Of a DNA stretch of 64,000 nt, positions 62,858 to 64,000 are shown piece after piece. Numbering within the stretch: position 1 is the first letter of the stretch; each line of letters starts with the position of its first letter. The position numbers and the translations under genes were made by a program. The stretch covers positions 62,001-126,000 of the forward strand of contig NZ_FNIQ01000006.1 in assembly GCF_900104025.1 (NCBI RefSeq), given 5' to 3'. The notes beneath the pieces are model-generated. The model saw only the letters and a list, made by a program, of their open reading frames with translations, had not been told where the DNA came from and searched no databases. The DNA comes from Geodermatophilus sp. DSM 45219 (lineage in GTDB: Bacteria; Actinomycetota; Actinomycetes; Mycobacteriales; Geodermatophilaceae).

Positions 62858-62908
62858 TATCGCGACTTTGGCGGACTTGCCTCGCTGCCTTCATCGCGAC
62901 ATCGGCGG
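62858..62908 (+). repeat. two copies of a 17-bp TCGCGA repeat before the DUF559 gene
   Basis: TATCGCGACTTTGGCGG (62858-62874) and CATCGCGACATCGGCGG (62892-62908) share the pattern YRTCGCGAYNTYGGCRG. Two more copies in the same orientation lie just after the DUF559 gene. They are intergenic and not in the coding sequence. Confidence 0.6.
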
Positions 62909-62999
62909 CTTCCCGCCCGATCGCGACCAGGACGGTGGACACGTCGTCGACCTGTGGACGACGGCCGGGAAGCGGCCGCTCGTGTCGCAGGCTGGCCGG

Positions 63000-63866
63000 A
63001 TGTCCGCTCCCCGTCGTCTCCTCACCGGCGTCTTCATCGGCAGCCACGCGATCGCCGACGGGTACCTCACCCGCAACCAACTGCGCACCCGCAGCTATCG
63101 CCGGCTCGTGCAGGGGGTCTATGCCGATCCGGCCCTGGTCCTCGACCACCGGTTGCGGTGCCGCGGTGTGGCCCTCGTGATGCCTCCGGGTGCCGCCATC
63201 GGCGGGCATTCGGCCGCCGCCTGGTTCGGCGCCCCCTTCGCGGGGGCCACGGACCCGGTGACGGTCCTCTGCCCGGAGGAGGTCCGGTGGCGGGGTCCCC
63301 GCGAGGTCCGGCTGCACCACACGGACCTGCCGCCTCGCGAGGTCGTCATCGTGGACGACGTTCCGGTGACCACGGTCCTGCGGACGGCGTGGGACGTCAT
63401 GGCGCTCGAGCCCCTGAGCACGGCGGTGGCCGCCCTCGACGCGATGGTCCGCGCTGGAGGCGTGTCGCTGCCCGATCTGGAGACGCTGGCGCAGCAGGGG
63501 AGTGGCCGGTGGGGCGTCGCCCGGGTCCGGCGGGCGGTGCCGCTGGTGGACCCGCGTGCCGAGTCCCCTCAGGAGTCCCGGTTGCGGGTGGCCCTCGTGC
63601 TCGCCGGGATGCGGCCGGTGCCGCAGTTCGAGGTGCACTCCGGGGGGCGGTTCGTCGCTCGCGTCGACCTCGCGTTCCCGGAGGTGCGCCTGGCCGTCGA
63701 GTACGAGGGTGCCCACCACTTCGTCGGCGACCAGATCGCGCGTGATGAGGCGCGGCTCGACCGGCTCCGGGCGGCGGGCTGGCGGGTCATCCGGGTCAGC
63801 GCGGCCGACATGCGCGACCTCGAGTCGCTCGTCGCCCGGATCCGCCTGGCTCTCGCCGAGGCCTGA
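63000..63866 (+). CDS. DUF559 (Vsr-like endonuclease fold) protein
   Basis: A 288-residue protein common in actinobacteria. The N-terminal half (HAIADGYLTRNQLRTRSYRR, LVQGVYADPA) resembles an AbiEi-type winged helix, and the C-terminal DUF559 domain resembles very-short-patch repair/restriction nucleases: ARVDLAFPEVRLAVEYEG has the Asp and Glu of a PD-(D/E)xK-like core, followed by DEARLDRLRAAGWRVIRVSA. ATG 63000 is the first start; in-frame codons upstream run through the repeats and are rejected. Its role (defence, repair or selfish element) is unknown. Confidence 0.75.
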   Translation: MSAPRRLLTGVFIGSHAIADGYLTRNQLRTRSYRRLVQGVYADPALVLDHRLRCRGVALVMPPGAAIGGHSAAAWFGAPFAGATDPVTVLCPEEVRWRGPREVRLHHTDLPPREVVIVDDVPVTTVLRTAWDVMALEPLSTAVAALDAMVRAGGVSLPDLETLAQQGSGRWGVARVRRAVPLVDPRAESPQESRLRVALVLAGMRPVPQFEVHSGGRFVARVDLAFPEVRLAVEYEGAHHFVGDQIARDEARLDRLRAAGWRVIRVSAADMRDLESLVARIRLALAEA

Positions 63867-63874
63867 GCCGCCGT

Positions 63875-63921
63875 TGTCGCGATGTCGGCAGCTCAGGATG
63901 CCAATATCGCGATAATGGCGG
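63875..63921 (+). repeat. two copies of the 17-bp TCGCGA repeat after the DUF559 gene
   Basis: TGTCGCGATGTCGGCAG (63875-63891) and TATCGCGATAATGGCGG (63905-63921) follow the DUF559 stop. They share YRTCGCGAYNTNGGCRG with the two copies on the other side and have the same orientation. The last copy touches the stop of the next minus-strand gene. Confidence 0.6.
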
Positions 63922-64000
63922 TCAGGCGGTGCCGGTGAGGGCCGGGTCCACGCTGCGGCCGGTGACCAGGTCGGCCGCCCGCTCGGCGATCATGATCGTC
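63922..64000 (-). CDS. C-terminal end of a probable GMC oxidoreductase (partial)
   Basis: The minus strand encodes TIMIAERAADLVTG followed by 11 residues and a TGA at 63922-63924; the gene continues beyond the right edge. The TIMIAERAADL sequence is the conserved end of GMC-type flavoprotein oxidoreductases such as choline dehydrogenase and glucose-methanol-choline oxidases. Only about 25 residues are visible, so the subfamily cannot be told. Confidence 0.6.
   Translation of the reverse strand, partial: TIMIAERAADLVTGRSVDPALTGTA

Overview
The window is very GC-rich DNA with dense, mostly short transcription units, frequent GTG starts and strong G/C preference at third codon positions. Together with a DUF222/HNH (13E12-type) protein carrying a LexA-like box, an ECF42-type sigma factor beside a DGPF/YCII protein, type II NADH dehydrogenase, amylosucrase and DUF559 proteins, this points to a high-GC actinobacterium. 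The gene repertoire resembles Geodermatophilaceae (Blastococcus, Geodermatophilus, Modestobacter); that family assignment is inference from memory of these families, not a search. No rRNA, tRNA, CRISPR, insertion sequence, prophage or replication origin was seen.

Layout. 0.3-9.5 kb: AlkD-like DNA repair protein, MFS exporter, PQ-loop membrane protein, DUF1801 protein, a secreted DUF4142/His-rich pair, a divergent DUF2000/AraC pair, an SGNH hydrolase and GNAT pair, and a ketopantoate reductase. 9.5-13.1 kb: SOS-box DUF222/HNH gene, an unknown gene, then a GNAT-GNAT-MFS operon facing a TetR gene over twin operators (to 14.9 kb). 15-20.7 kb: a MocR regulator divergent from an EamA transporter, an alpha/beta hydrolase, and a LacI regulator divergent from an MFS transporter over a perfect palindrome. 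20.7-27.1 kb: small genes, an HSL-type esterase, an ArsR-SRPBCC pair, a DGPF protein with its ECF42 sigma factor, a GyrI-like gene fragment and a frameshifted membrane-anchored protein. 27.3-38.6 kb: metabolic and stress genes (RibD-type reductase, glycosyltransferase, SDRs of which two are broken, lipase, aldo/keto reductase, SRPBCC, DinB, FAD monooxygenase, a GGDEF protein).

38.7-45.8 kb: an HtrA-like protease diverges from a tight five-gene plus-strand unit (amylosucrase, GCS2-like carboxylate-amine ligase, SDR, erythromycin-esterase-like protein, alpha/beta hydrolase) that ends at a perfect palindromic hairpin. 45.8-49.3 kb: ndh, a hydrolase and a ROK regulator. 49.3-57.4 kb: a serpin lipoprotein, then a ribose-type sugar ABC transporter (ATPase, permease, lipoprotein) joined to a Gfo/Idh/MocA dehydrogenase and a xylose-isomerase-like enzyme, ending at a second hairpin of the same family, then a cupredoxin lipoprotein. 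57.6-64 kb: a DoxX-like membrane protein, a DEAD-box helicase, a GlxA-type regulator whose N-terminus is made of fifteen 24-bp repeats, a divergent MFS transporter, a DUF559 protein flanked by short interspersed repeats, and the C-terminal end of a probable GMC oxidoreductase.

Two themes run across the window. First, many genes lacking a Shine-Dalgarno sequence have a (T/C)ANNNT-like hexamer exactly 6-7 nt before the start codon, which suggests leaderless transcription and was used to choose several starts. Second, regulators sit divergent from the transporter or enzyme they probably control (AraC/DUF2000, TetR/MFS, MocR/EamA, LacI/MFS, GlxA/MFS), several with visible palindromic operators. 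Several genes look decayed or mis-assembled: frameshifts near 26.05 kb and 35.79 kb, an internal deletion near 29.75 kb, and two ORFs with no stop at the end of their domain.
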